Shown in pieces: positions 1 through 6,795 of a stretch of 8,534 nucleotides of DNA. The notes under the pieces were generated by a model, which was not told the DNA's origin, did not search any database, and saw only the letters and a list, made by a program, of their open reading frames with translations. This DNA is from an uncultured Eubacteriales bacterium. Lineage in GTDB: Bacteria; Bacillota; Clostridia; Oscillospirales; Oscillospiraceae. Made by a program: the position numbers and the translations under genes. The DNA is taken from the NCBI GenBank assembly GCA_900555795.1, contig USMP01000033.1, positions 1-8,534 of the forward strand, given 5' to 3'. Every line of letters begins with the position of its first letter. Positions within the stretch are counted from its first letter, which is position 1.

Positions 1-2
1 GG

Positions 3-2999
3 GACGCCTATCACAGCACCTGGATGCCCGAGCAGGTCACGGCGGAGGACGTCGCCTTCCTCGAGGAGTACGCCGACGGGGAGAGCTGGGACTCCGACCG
101 CGCCTTTACGCTCATCCGCAGCCACACCGTCATGCCCTGGAACATCCTCGCGATCACCTTTACCAACAAGGCCGCCGGGGAGCTGCGGGAGCGGCTTTCG
201 GCGATGCTCGGGCGGACGGCGGACGACGTGGGCGCCTCGACCTTCCATTCGGCGTGCGTGCGCATCCTGCGGCGCGAGATCGAGCGGCTCGGTTACGGGC
301 GCAGCTTTGCGATCTACGACACCGACGACTCGCTGCGGGTGATCAAGGGCGCGCTCAAGGAGCTCAACATCGACGACAAGCGATTCGCCCCCAAGGGGGT
401 GCTCTCCGCGATCGGCCGCGCGAAGGACGAGCTCCTGACCCCCGACGGCTACGAGGCCGGCGTGGGGGACGACTACTACAAGCAGGTCGTCGCCAAGGTG
501 TACGCGATCTACCAGAAGCAGCTCCAGGACGCCAACGCGGTCGACTTCGACGACATCATCATGCTGACGGTGCGGCTCTTCAAGGAGTTCCCCGAGGCGC
601 TCGACTACTACCGCAACCGCTTCCGCTACATCATGGTGGACGAGTACCAGGACACCAACCAGGTGCAGAACGCCATCTTCTCCGCTGTCTCCCGGGAGGG
701 GAGGAACCTCTTCACCGTGGGGGATGTGAAGCAGTCCATCTACCGCTTCCGTCTGGCGGACCCCACCATTTTTTTGGAGAAGTACCGGCGCTATCCCCAC
801 GCCGGGGAGGCTGCCGACGGTGAGCCCCGGAAGATCCTGCTCAGCCAGAATTTCCGCTCTCGCCGGCCAGTGCTGGATGCCACAAACTTTGTGTTCCGCA
901 ACATCCTCTCCCGGGAGATGGGAGAGATGGACTACGGCGACGAGGAGCAGCTGCATTTCGGCGCCGACTACCTGCCGGAGCGGACGGACTGCGGGACGGA
1001 ATTTCATCTGTTGGATCTGCCGGCGGGGCGGGGGGAGGATGAACTGCCCATCTCCCGGCCTCTGGCGGAGGCCCGGTTTGTAGCGGAAAGAATCCGGGAA
1101 CTGCTGGACAGCGGCTTTCCTGTGACGGACGAGGACACCCATGGGCTGCGGCCCTGCCGAATGGAGGACATGGTGGTGCTGATGCGCTCTCCGGGCCCCC
1201 GGCTGCGCCACTACGCCCGGGCGCTGGAGGAGCAGGGGATTGCCTGCGCCACCCAGGAGAGGGAGGACTTTTTCTCCACCATGGAGGTGGCGGTGGTCTA
1301 CGCGCTGCTGCAGATTTTGGACAATCCCCGTCAGGACGTACCCCTCATCGCCGTGCTGCGCTCGCCCCTCTTTGGCTTCACGCCGGATAAGCTGGCCATT
1401 CTGCGGGGGCGGCACCCGGCGGGGGACTTCTATGAGGCGCTGGCCGCTTCCAGGGACCCAGTGTGCCGGACCTTCCTGGAGCGTCTGGCTGTTCTGCGCT
1501 CCCATGCCAAGGATATGAGCGTCCACCGGCTGGTGTGGCATCTCTACAACGAACTGAATGTGCTGGGAGTGTTTGGGGCTATGGACGGCGGCGACCAGCG
1601 CAGAGAAAACCTGATCGCTCTCTATGAGCATGCCCGCGCCTTTGAAAGCGCCGGGTACAAGGGCCTCTTCTCCTTTGTCAGCCACCTGCGCTTTCTGCTG
1701 GAAAACGGGGAACAGCCCCCCACCGCCTCGGGCAGCGTCAGCGGCGGTGTGCGCATCATGTCCATCCACAAATCCAAGGGGCTGGAGTTCCCCATTGTAT
1801 TTCTGGCGGATCTGAACAAGGACTTTAACAAAATGGACTTTCAGGCCCCGGTGCTGGTTCACCCCCAGCTGGGGCTGGGGCCCATGTACGTGGATCTGGA
1901 GCGTCATATCCGCTACCCCACCGTGGCCCGCCAGGCCATTGAGGGGCAGCTGAGCCGGGAGATGCGGGCGGAGGAGATGCGGGTGCTGTACGTGGGCATG
2001 ACCCGGGCAAAGGAGAAGCTGATCCTGGTGGCCTCCATGCAGAACGCCCCGCGCCGTCTGGCGGAATTGGCGGCCCTCTCCGCCCTGCCGGTGCCGCCGG
2101 AGACGGTGGATGGAGCCCGGTCCATGGCGGAGTGGGTGCTGCTGCCTCTGCTGGAGCGGCGGGAGGCGGCGCCACTGCGGGCGGCGGCGGATATGGAGGA
2201 GGGGATCTGTGCCGCTGAGGATGACAGCTCCTGGACGGTGGGATACCACGACGGCCTGTCCTGTGCCCACCCGGTGTTCCAGGGTGGGGCGCCGGAGCGG
2301 CCCCCCGTGGAGACAGCGGACTTCGACCCCGCCGTCCTGGACTACCGCTATCCCTACCAGCCGGAGTGCCGGCTGCCCACCAAGCTGACCGCCACCCAGC
2401 TGAAGGGCCGGGAGAAGGACCAGGAGATCGCGGAGAACACCGTCCAGCCCTACCGGCGAACAAGCTTTGACCGCCCCCTGTTTTTGGCCGGGGAGCGGCC
2501 TCTGACAGCGGACCAGCGGGGCACCGCCACCCACCTTGTCATGCAGTATTTACCGCTGGATGGGGATGTGGCCAAGACGCTGGCGGATCTGACGCGGCGC
2601 CGCCTGCTGACGGAGGAGCAGGCAGCCGCCGTGGACGCTTCGTCCATCCGCCGGTTTTTGGCCTCCCCTCTGGCCGCCCAGCTGCGGCAGGCGGAGCGGG
2701 TGGAGCGGGAGTACCGCTTCAGTCTGCTGGTTCCAGCGGCGGACTACTATCCGCAGGCATCTGGGAGCGACCAGGTTCTCCTCCAGGGCGTGGTGGACCT
2801 CTTCGCAGAGACGGCGGAGGGCCTGGTGGTGGTGGATTTCAAGACGGACTATGTGACGGCGGAGACCTTGGAGGAGCGGACCCAATTTTATCGCCCGCAG
2901 CTGACCGCGTACAGCGCCGCCCTGGAGCGGATTTTGGAGAAGCCGGTGATCCGAAGGGTGCTGTACTTCTTCCGCACGGGCCAGACGGTGGAGGTGTAG
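3..2999 (+). CDS. Hybrid helicase-nuclease: PcrA/UvrD-like N-terminal part joined to AddA C-terminal part (5' partial)
   Basis: The frame is open to the window edge, so the first internal ATG (base 24; residue numbers count from it) is probably not the real start. Residues 1-205 look like PcrA/UvrD domains 1A/1B: motif Ia (AITFTNKAAGELRER), TFHSACVRIL, the FAIYDTDDS stretch and motif II IMVDEYQDTN (203-212). No Walker A (GxGKT) is visible; it would lie upstream of base 1. From about residue 213 the protein is AddA: motif III GDVKQSIYRFRLADP, motif IV LSQNFRSR, motif V SIHKSKGLEF (580-589), motif VI EEMRVLYVGMTRAKE (651-664) and a RecB-type nuclease with H837, D925, D938-x-K940 (VVVDFKTDY), Q959 and Y963. 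AddA pairs with AddB to unwind and resect double-strand breaks for RecA; addB would normally lie upstream. The AddA part seems complete to its C terminus, but its own N-terminal third is missing. Leucine codons shift at the junction: 12 of 18 are CTC before it and 3 of the next 14 after it. Family calls are confident; integrity of the hybrid is doubtful. Confidence 0.85.
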   Translation, partial: DAYHSTWMPEQVTAEDVAFLEEYADGESWDSDRAFTLIRSHTVMPWNILAITFTNKAAGELRERLSAMLGRTADDVGASTFHSACVRILRREIERLGYGRSFAIYDTDDSLRVIKGALKELNIDDKRFAPKGVLSAIGRAKDELLTPDGYEAGVGDDYYKQVVAKVYAIYQKQLQDANAVDFDDIIMLTVRLFKEFPEALDYYRNRFRYIMVDEYQDTNQVQNAIFSAVSREGRNLFTVGDVKQSIYRFRLADPTIFLEKYRRYPHAGEAADGEPRKILLSQNFRSRRPVLDATNFVFRNILSREMGEMDYGDEEQLHFGADYLPERTDCGTEFHLLDLPAGRGEDELPISRPLAEARFVAERIRELLDSGFPVTDEDTHGLRPCRMEDMVVLMRSPGPRLRHYARALEEQGIACATQEREDFFSTMEVAVVYALLQILDNPRQDVPLIAVLRSPLFGFTPDKLAILRGRHPAGDFYEALAASRDPVCRTFLERLAVLRSHAKDMSVHRLVWHLYNELNVLGVFGAMDGGDQRRENLIALYEHARAFESAGYKGLFSFVSHLRFLLENGEQPPTASGSVSGGVRIMSIHKSKGLEFPIVFLADLNKDFNKMDFQAPVLVHPQLGLGPMYVDLERHIRYPTVARQAIEGQLSREMRAEEMRVLYVGMTRAKEKLILVASMQNAPRRLAELAALSALPVPPETVDGARSMAEWVLLPLLERREAAPLRAAADMEEGICAAEDDSSWTVGYHDGLSCAHPVFQGGAPERPPVETADFDPAVLDYRYPYQPECRLPTKLTATQLKGREKDQEIAENTVQPYRRTSFDRPLFLAGERPLTADQRGTATHLVMQYLPLDGDVAKTLADLTRRRLLTEEQAAAVDASSIRRFLASPLAAQLRQAERVEREYRFSLLVPAADYYPQASGSDQVLLQGVVDLFAETAEGLVVVDFKTDYVTAETLEERTQFYRPQLTAYSAALERILEKPVIRRVLYFFRTGQTVEV

Positions 3000-3021
3000 A
3001 CGCCGTGGCCGCGCCGCCCGC

Positions 3022-3050
3022 TTTACTTTTTCCGGGGCCTGTGCTATATT
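3022..3050 (+). promoter_or_regulatory. Predicted sigma-A-type promoter of the tandem GNAT gene
   Basis: A -35 like TTTACT (3022-3027) is followed after 17 bases by TATATT (3045-3050). An extended -10 TG lies at 3042-3043. Transcription would start near 3057, giving a leader of about 110 bases before the acetyltransferase start. This is a pattern match only. Confidence 0.55.
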
Positions 3051-3084
3051 CATATCACAAACTGTGAAAGGATGGTTTAAGGGA

Positions 3085-3126
3085 ATGAAAAAGACAGCTG
3101 CGGGCGCCTGGAGGGGTTGCGCCTGA
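3085..3126 (+). CDS. Possible 13-residue leader peptide (MKKTAAGAWRGCA)
   Basis: A short ATG-to-TGA frame lies in the leader of the acetyltransferase gene and ends 10 bases before the hairpin that covers the downstream ribosome binding site. A weak SD (AAAGGA, 3067-3072) sits 12 bases upstream. Codons 9-11 (TGG AGG GGT) contain the sequence TGGAGGG that can pair with 3136-3142. The layout resembles translational attenuators of cat and erm resistance genes, but frames this short occur by chance and nothing in the peptide is recognisable. Confidence 0.25.
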   Translation: MKKTAAGAWRGCA

Positions 3127-3136
3127 TGTAAAATAC

Positions 3137-3157
3137 CCTCCAAACAAATTTTGGAGG
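3137..3157 (+). promoter_or_regulatory. Hairpin sequestering the SD of the tandem GNAT gene
   Basis: CCTCCAAA (3137-3144) pairs perfectly with TTTGGAGG (3150-3157) across a 5-base loop. The right arm includes the GGAGG SD (3153-3157) of the gene starting at 3169, so the stem would hide it. CCCTCCA (3136-3142) can instead pair with TGGAGGG (3109-3115) inside the possible leader peptide, which would expose the SD. No U tract follows, so a transcription terminator is unlikely. Confidence 0.5.
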
Positions 3158-3168
3158 AACAACTCTGT

Positions 3169-4311
3169 ATGCGGATCAACTATCAAAACATTGTCCTGCG
3201 GGACGAGGTGGAGGCCGACATTGCCGACGCCATCCGCTGGAACACCACGGAAACCGCCTGGGGGGACTGGGACGCCCCCTGGGAGCCCATTGCATTCCCC
3301 GGGGAGGAGACGTTCCGGCGGGAGTGGCTGGCAGGGCTGGCAAGGCCCAGGGAGGGCCACCGCTGGCGTTTTGCCGTGGATACGGCGGAGGGCGTCCATA
3401 TCGGCCAAGTCAACACCTACTGCCTGGATGGGGACTTTAACTGGCAGGAGGCGGCTCCGGAGGATGGGCGGAGAGACGCCAGGCTGGCTGTGGGCATCGA
3501 TATCCAGGAGAGCGCCTATTGGTCCGGTGGCTGGGGGACCCGCGCCCTCACCGCCTTTGTACGCTACCACCTGGACGCGGGTTACACCAATCTCTACACC
3601 CAGACCTGGTCCGGCAACACCCGGATGATCGGCCTGGCGGAGAAGTTGGGGTTCCGGGAGTGCCGCCGCAAGGCCGGGATCCGTCAGGTGCGGGGAAAAA
3701 CTTACGACGGGCTCACGTTCCGATTGGATCTGGCGGCCTTTGCGGCCCACTGCCGCCGCTCTGTACTGGAACTCCATATCCCCGGTGAGGCGGATATGGC
3801 CTTTGTCCAGCGGATGCAGGCCGACCCCGCTACGATGGCCTACAACGCCGGCTGGGATGTGGCCGACCCCCGCTACCACGCCGACACCGGCTGCATCGAC
3901 TTTCCAGAGACGGACTGGGCGGAGAAGGCTGCCTGGTGGGTGGGCCATGAGCCGGAGCGGTTTTATGCCCTCCTGCGGGAGCCGGAGACCGGGGCCTTCG
4001 TGGGGGAAGTAAATTTCCACACCCCATCCTCGGGACGGGGATGCGACATGGGCGTTGTTCTGTTTGCGCCCTATCGGGGCAGAGGATACGGGGCGCCCGC
4101 GCTGGAACTGCTGCTGCGCCGGGCCTTTATGCGCAATGGCGTCCAGCGGCTGTGCAACTGCTTTGAGCCGGACCGGACGGCGGCCCTGGCGATCCACCGG
4201 GCGGCAGGCTTTCGCCGGGTTGGAACCACCACCGCCCGCCGCTTCGGCCGCGAGGTGGAACTGGTGGAACTGGAGCTGGACCGGGAGACCTTTTTGCGGG
4301 AGAGACAGTAG
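3169..4311 (+). CDS. Tandem GNAT-family N-acetyltransferase (two RimJ/RimL-like domains)
   Basis: This 380-residue protein is built from two GNAT domains, each of usual single-enzyme size, and would transfer acetyl from acetyl-CoA to an unknown amine. Domain 1 (about 1-190) has a GIDIQESAYW strand followed by the acetyl-CoA loop SGGWGTRAL (119-127); the Q/R usual at the head of that loop is W118. Domain 2 (about 198-376) has the canonical R303-x-x-G306-x-G308 loop (YRGRGYG), then EPDRTAALAIHRAAGF, the typical terminal GNAT segment. I chose ATG 3169, 11 bases after GGAGG, because the family's INYQNIVLRD start follows directly; TTG 3151 would overlap that SD. It has its own promoter and leader and converges on the antiporter gene. 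The substrate could be a protein N-terminus, a small amine or an antibiotic; the sequence does not decide. Confidence 0.85.
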   Translation: MRINYQNIVLRDEVEADIADAIRWNTTETAWGDWDAPWEPIAFPGEETFRREWLAGLARPREGHRWRFAVDTAEGVHIGQVNTYCLDGDFNWQEAAPEDGRRDARLAVGIDIQESAYWSGGWGTRALTAFVRYHLDAGYTNLYTQTWSGNTRMIGLAEKLGFRECRRKAGIRQVRGKTYDGLTFRLDLAAFAAHCRRSVLELHIPGEADMAFVQRMQADPATMAYNAGWDVADPRYHADTGCIDFPETDWAEKAAWWVGHEPERFYALLREPETGAFVGEVNFHTPSSGRGCDMGVVLFAPYRGRGYGAPALELLLRRAFMRNGVQRLCNCFEPDRTAALAIHRAAGFRRVGTTTARRFGREVELVELELDRETFLRERQ

Positions 4312-4318
4312 CTGATCA

Positions 4319-4349
4319 AGAGGGCGTGCCGCGCTGCGGCACGCCCTCT
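4319..4349. terminator. Hairpin between convergent genes, possible bidirectional terminator
   Basis: A perfect 13-bp stem, AGAGGGCGTGCCG (4319-4331) with CGGCACGCCCTCT (4337-4349), closes a 5-base loop. It begins 8 bases after the stop of the acetyltransferase gene and ends 30 bases from the stop of the opposing antiporter gene. Neither side has a T tract, so it is not a canonical intrinsic terminator; it may stabilise 3' ends or limit antisense read-through. Confidence 0.55.
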
Positions 4350-4378
4350 CTGCAGGCAACCTGCCAGCATGGAGTGGT

Positions 4379-5650
4379 CTACTTGTGGGCCGGGTCCGCC
4401 GTCTGGGGTATGTTTTCCGCGGCAATGGCTCCCTGCGGATCGCCGGCGGGTTCCTCCCGAATCACACCGGAGCACAGCAGGGCCAGCTTGGCGCAGGCAG
4501 GGCCAATCAGTTCGTAGAGCACGGAGGAGGCCAGTATGATGGTCATCAGCAAATCCCCATAGGCCTCCGGCAGAATCCGCCGGCCCAGATAGGCCAGGCC
4601 GATGGCCACCCCTGCCTGGGGGACCAGGGCCAGGCCCAGCCAGTTGCGGGTGCTCCGCTCCAGCTTCATGGCGGCGCATCCCAGCCAGGCGCCGCCATAC
4701 TTTCCGGCAATGCGTACAAGGAAGTATACCACGCCAATTGTACCAAAGGTCGCCAGGGCTTGGATATCCAGATTCATGCCGGACACCACAAAAAAGAGGG
4801 ACATAACCGGCGCCTTGAAAGCGGTGATCTGTTGGAAGAGGGCTTTATCCCGGGTCAGGTTGATGTATCCCGCCCCAAAGACCATGCAGCTGAGCAGGGG
4901 GGAAACCTGCAGGATGGCGCAGATGCCGCACAGGGCCAGCAGCAGGGCGATGGTCAGGATTAAACGGTTGTCGCTGCTGCGGCCGGGAGCGGAGAGCAAC
5001 TTGCTCAGCAGCACGGCGAACAGCCCGCCCAGCAGCAGTACGGCCAGGTTGCGGACAATCGGGGCGAGAATGCTGGCGGCGCTGAGAACGCCGCCGCCAG
5101 CCTGGGATACCAGAGCGGCGGCGATGCTGAATACCAACAGGCATACCACATCGTCCAGAGCGACGATTTGCAGCAGCAGGTTGACAAATGGTCCCCGGGC
5201 GTGGTACTGGTCGATGGTCATCATGGTGCTGGCCGGGGCGGTGGCTGTGGCGATGGCCCCCAGCAGCAGGGCGAAGGCCAGATCCAGATGGAACAGGCAG
5301 TATACGGTGCCCGCTACCATGGCTCCCGCCAGCAAACTCTCCAGCAGCGTGACAAAGATGACCTTGCCCCCGGTTTCCCGAAGCTTTTCTATTTGGAAGA
5401 ATTTCCCAACCCCGAAGGCGATAAAGGCCAGCGCAATGTCGCTGACATAGTCCATATTGTCGATGGTGGCCTGGGGCACCAGGCCTAGGACGCCGGGGCC
5501 AATGAGAATGCCGGCGATGATGTAGCCGCTGACATTGGGCAGGCGCAGCTTTTTCGTCAGTCGGGTCATGAGAAAGCCTGTCACCAGAATAATTGCCAGG
5601 GACAGCAGAATTACAGTCTCTCGCTCCAAATGGCTATACCAGCACATCAT
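4379..5650 (-). CDS. CPA2 (KefB-like) cation:proton antiporter membrane protein
   Basis: This 423-residue, very hydrophobic protein probably has about 12 membrane segments and would exchange Na+ or K+ for H+ across the cytoplasmic membrane. Family marks include the early segment LPNVSGYIIAGILIGPGVLG (37-56), ATATAPAS (134-141) in the position of the unwound transport helix, and ALDDVV (164-169), where D166/D167 match the aspartates that carry ions in CPA antiporters. FFVVSGMNLD further on is also typical. The C terminus is a short polar tail of roughly 25-30 residues; the TrkA-N/RCK nucleotide-binding domain of full KefB/KefC is absent. Two ATGs are adjacent (5648-5650 and 5645-5647); the SD GGAAGGGAG (5658-5666) sits 7 bases upstream of the first. 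The gene is divergent from a LysR-type regulator, its likely controller. Ion specificity cannot be read from the sequence. Confidence 0.9.
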   Translation of the reverse strand: MMCWYSHLERETVILLSLAIILVTGFLMTRLTKKLRLPNVSGYIIAGILIGPGVLGLVPQATIDNMDYVSDIALAFIAFGVGKFFQIEKLRETGGKVIFVTLLESLLAGAMVAGTVYCLFHLDLAFALLLGAIATATAPASTMMTIDQYHARGPFVNLLLQIVALDDVVCLLVFSIAAALVSQAGGGVLSAASILAPIVRNLAVLLLGGLFAVLLSKLLSAPGRSSDNRLILTIALLLALCGICAILQVSPLLSCMVFGAGYINLTRDKALFQQITAFKAPVMSLFFVVSGMNLDIQALATFGTIGVVYFLVRIAGKYGGAWLGCAAMKLERSTRNWLGLALVPQAGVAIGLAYLGRRILPEAYGDLLMTIILASSVLYELIGPACAKLALLCSGVIREEPAGDPQGAIAAENIPQTADPAHK

Positions 5651-5666
5651 ACCTAGGCTCCCTTCC

Positions 5667-5684
5667 CGCGCCGGAGGGGGCGCG
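5667..5684 (-). promoter_or_regulatory. GC-rich leader hairpin next to the antiporter SD
   Basis: CGCGCC (5667-5672) and GGCGCG (5679-5684) form a 6-bp stem with a 6-base loop that reads CCCTCC on the antiporter mRNA. The stem abuts the SD (5658-5666), and the pyrimidine loop could pair with part of it. The inverted repeat is plain; a regulatory role is inferred. Confidence 0.3.
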
Positions 5685-5691
5685 CTCCCTC

Positions 5692-5720
5692 TTGCACTTT
5701 CGTTTTCTACATGGTATACT
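5692..5720 (+). promoter_or_regulatory. Predicted promoter of the LysR-type regulator gene
   Basis: TTGCAC (5692-5697), a 17-base spacer and TATACT (5715-5720), with an extended -10 TG at 5712-5713. Transcription would start near 5727, leaving a ~65-base leader that contains the CATAA/TTATG half-sites. Confidence 0.6.
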
Positions 5721-5738
5721 GATTTTACATAAAGTCAA
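5711..5738 (-). promoter_or_regulatory. Predicted divergent promoter of the antiporter gene
   Basis: Read on the minus strand, TTGACT (5733-5738) is separated by 16 bases from TACCAT (5711-5716). The -10 overlaps the -10 of the opposing promoter, so the two polymerases would compete. The -35 is strong (5 of 6) and the -10 only moderate (4 of 6). Confidence 0.4.
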
Positions 5739-5763
5739 ATTATGAAATATAAAAACACCATAA
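5728..5763. promoter_or_regulatory. Candidate LysR operator with three half-sites
   Basis: CATAA (5728-5732) and TTATG (5740-5744) form an inverted repeat 17 bases long, close to a typical LysR-type box. A third half-site, CATAA (5759-5763), forms a wider dyad with the middle one. The first dyad covers the -35 of the antiporter promoter and lies just downstream of the regulator's own -10. Such gaps are AT-rich, so chance contributes. Confidence 0.4.
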
Positions 5764-5791
5764 AATTTTTGAATGATAAGGAGGGGAGACG

Positions 5792-6694
5792 ATGCTGGAC
5801 AACCGGATTATTACCCTGCTCACCGTGTGCGAACGCGGCAGCTTTACCCGGGCGGCGGAGGACCTCTCCCTGACACAGCCGGCGGTCAGCCACCATATCC
5901 GTCAGCTGGAGCAGGATCTGGGAGTGCGCATTTTTCACCGGAAGCGGGGGGAACTTGTGCTGACAGAGCAGGGAAAGCTGGCGGTGAAGTACGCCCGCCG
6001 GATGGCGGCGCTGTATGAGAAGCTGCGCCGGGACCTGGCGGACGCCGCACGGCAGCTGACCACCCTGCGGGTGGGGATTACCCATACGGCGGAAAGCGGC
6101 TTGGCCGCGGAGGTGCTGGCCAAATACAGCGCTGTTAACGAGGGGGTTAACATTACAATCGTAACGGAGACAATAAATAATCTTTATGAGATGCTGTCCA
6201 ACTATGAGATTGACTTAGCCATCGTGGAGGGACGCATCAGCGACCCCACCATCAACGCGGTGATGCTGGATACGGACTATCTGGTGTGCGTCACCTCCAA
6301 CAACAACCCCCTGGCCCGGCGGAGCATGGTAACGATAAATGACCTGCGCCGGGAGCGGATGATCCTGCGCCTGCCGGATTCCGGCACCCGCAACCTCTTT
6401 GTCAGCACCCTGGAGAGCATGGGCCTGGATATTGGGGATTTTAACGTTGTGCTGGAGGTAGACAATATTGCCACCATCAAGGATCTGATCCGCAAGGATA
6501 TGGGGATATCCATTCTGGCCCGGTCCGCCTGTATGGACGAACTGCGGAAGGGTAAGCTGGCGGCCCTGCCCATTGAGAACCTGAGCATGATCCGGGAGAC
6601 GAACCTGCTCTACCACCAGGATTTTGAGCACACCGACATTCTGCGGGACGTGACGCGGCTCTATGGGGAGACAGCGCGGCTGTATCAGCCGTGA
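5792..6694 (+). CDS. LysR-type transcriptional regulator
   Basis: This is a DNA-binding regulator of 300 residues, the normal family length. Residues 1-62 form the winged helix-turn-helix: the stretch SFTRAAEDLSLTQPAVSHHI is the classic LysR recognition motif and QLEQDLGVRIFHRKRGELVL the wing. A linker helix runs to about residue 90, followed by an effector-binding domain of two periplasmic-binding-protein-like lobes (LRVGITHTAESG to about residue 295). The start is set by a strong SD, AAGGAGGGG (5778-5786), 5 bases before the ATG. Its divergent neighbour is the cation:proton antiporter, with overlapping promoters and a shared dyad between them, so autoregulation and control of the antiporter are likely. 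The effector is unknown; a link to ion, pH or metabolite stress would be a guess. Confidence 0.93.
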   Translation: MLDNRIITLLTVCERGSFTRAAEDLSLTQPAVSHHIRQLEQDLGVRIFHRKRGELVLTEQGKLAVKYARRMAALYEKLRRDLADAARQLTTLRVGITHTAESGLAAEVLAKYSAVNEGVNITIVTETINNLYEMLSNYEIDLAIVEGRISDPTINAVMLDTDYLVCVTSNNNPLARRSMVTINDLRRERMILRLPDSGTRNLFVSTLESMGLDIGDFNVVLEVDNIATIKDLIRKDMGISILARSACMDELRKGKLAALPIENLSMIRETNLLYHQDFEHTDILRDVTRLYGETARLYQP

Positions 6695-6730
6695 AACAGG
6701 AAAAATTGCGGGTATTTTCAGAAAAAGCCC

Positions 6731-6759
6731 TTGCAATATGGGAAAAGCCGTGATATACT
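6731..6759 (+). promoter_or_regulatory. Predicted rpmE promoter
   Basis: TTGCAA (6731-6736), 17 bases, then TATACT (6754-6759), with an extended -10 TG at 6751-6752. Transcription would start near 6766, at the foot of the leader hairpin. The same hexamers and spacing occur in front of hflX. Confidence 0.65.
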
Positions 6760-6763
6760 GACA

Positions 6764-6795
6764 TTCGGCTTTGTGGTAGATGCCGCAAAACCGGA
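6764..6795 (+). promoter_or_regulatory. rpmE leader hairpin, possible L31 autoregulatory element
   Basis: TTCGG (6764-6768) pairs with CCGGA (6791-6795), and TTTGTGG (6770-6776) with CCGCAAA (6783-6789), giving 12 pairs (two G-U) around one C-A mismatch and a TAGATG loop. It lies at the predicted 5' end of the rpmE mRNA and ends 29 bases before the start codon. Ribosomal-protein leaders for L31 are known in several bacterial groups; membership in a named family was not tested. Confidence 0.4.

Noticed and set aside
24..122. Loss of the Walker A motif, suggesting a dead helicase
   Set aside because: The frame is open to base 3, and a segment between motif I and motif Ia could fill bases 3-122, so the Walker A may simply lie upstream of the window. 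Its absence cannot be claimed.
1825..2463. 212-codon minus-strand frame inside the helicase gene
   Set aside because: Its product is low-complexity and rich in Pro, Gly, Arg and Ser, opposite a well-conserved AddA region; a GC-driven shadow.
3137..3157. Terminator of the helicase gene
   Set aside because: The stem has no U tract, lies downstream of the predicted acetyltransferase promoter and contains that gene's SD, so a translational role fits better.
2550..3179. Minus-strand frame spanning the gap after the AddA region
   Set aside because: It is antisense to the AddA nuclease motifs and continues through the intergenic promoter; no motif or SD supports it.
3055..4425. 456-codon open frame on the minus strand
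   Set aside because: It is antisense to the tandem GNAT gene, which has clear motifs, an SD and a promoter. The minus product is Pro/Arg/Gly-rich with no recognisable domain, as expected from GC-rich codon bias, and it would run over the terminal hairpin.
4602..5450. 282-codon plus-strand frame opposite the antiporter
   Set aside because: The minus-strand product has consistent membrane segments and CPA2 motifs; the plus frame shows no family resemblance and no SD.
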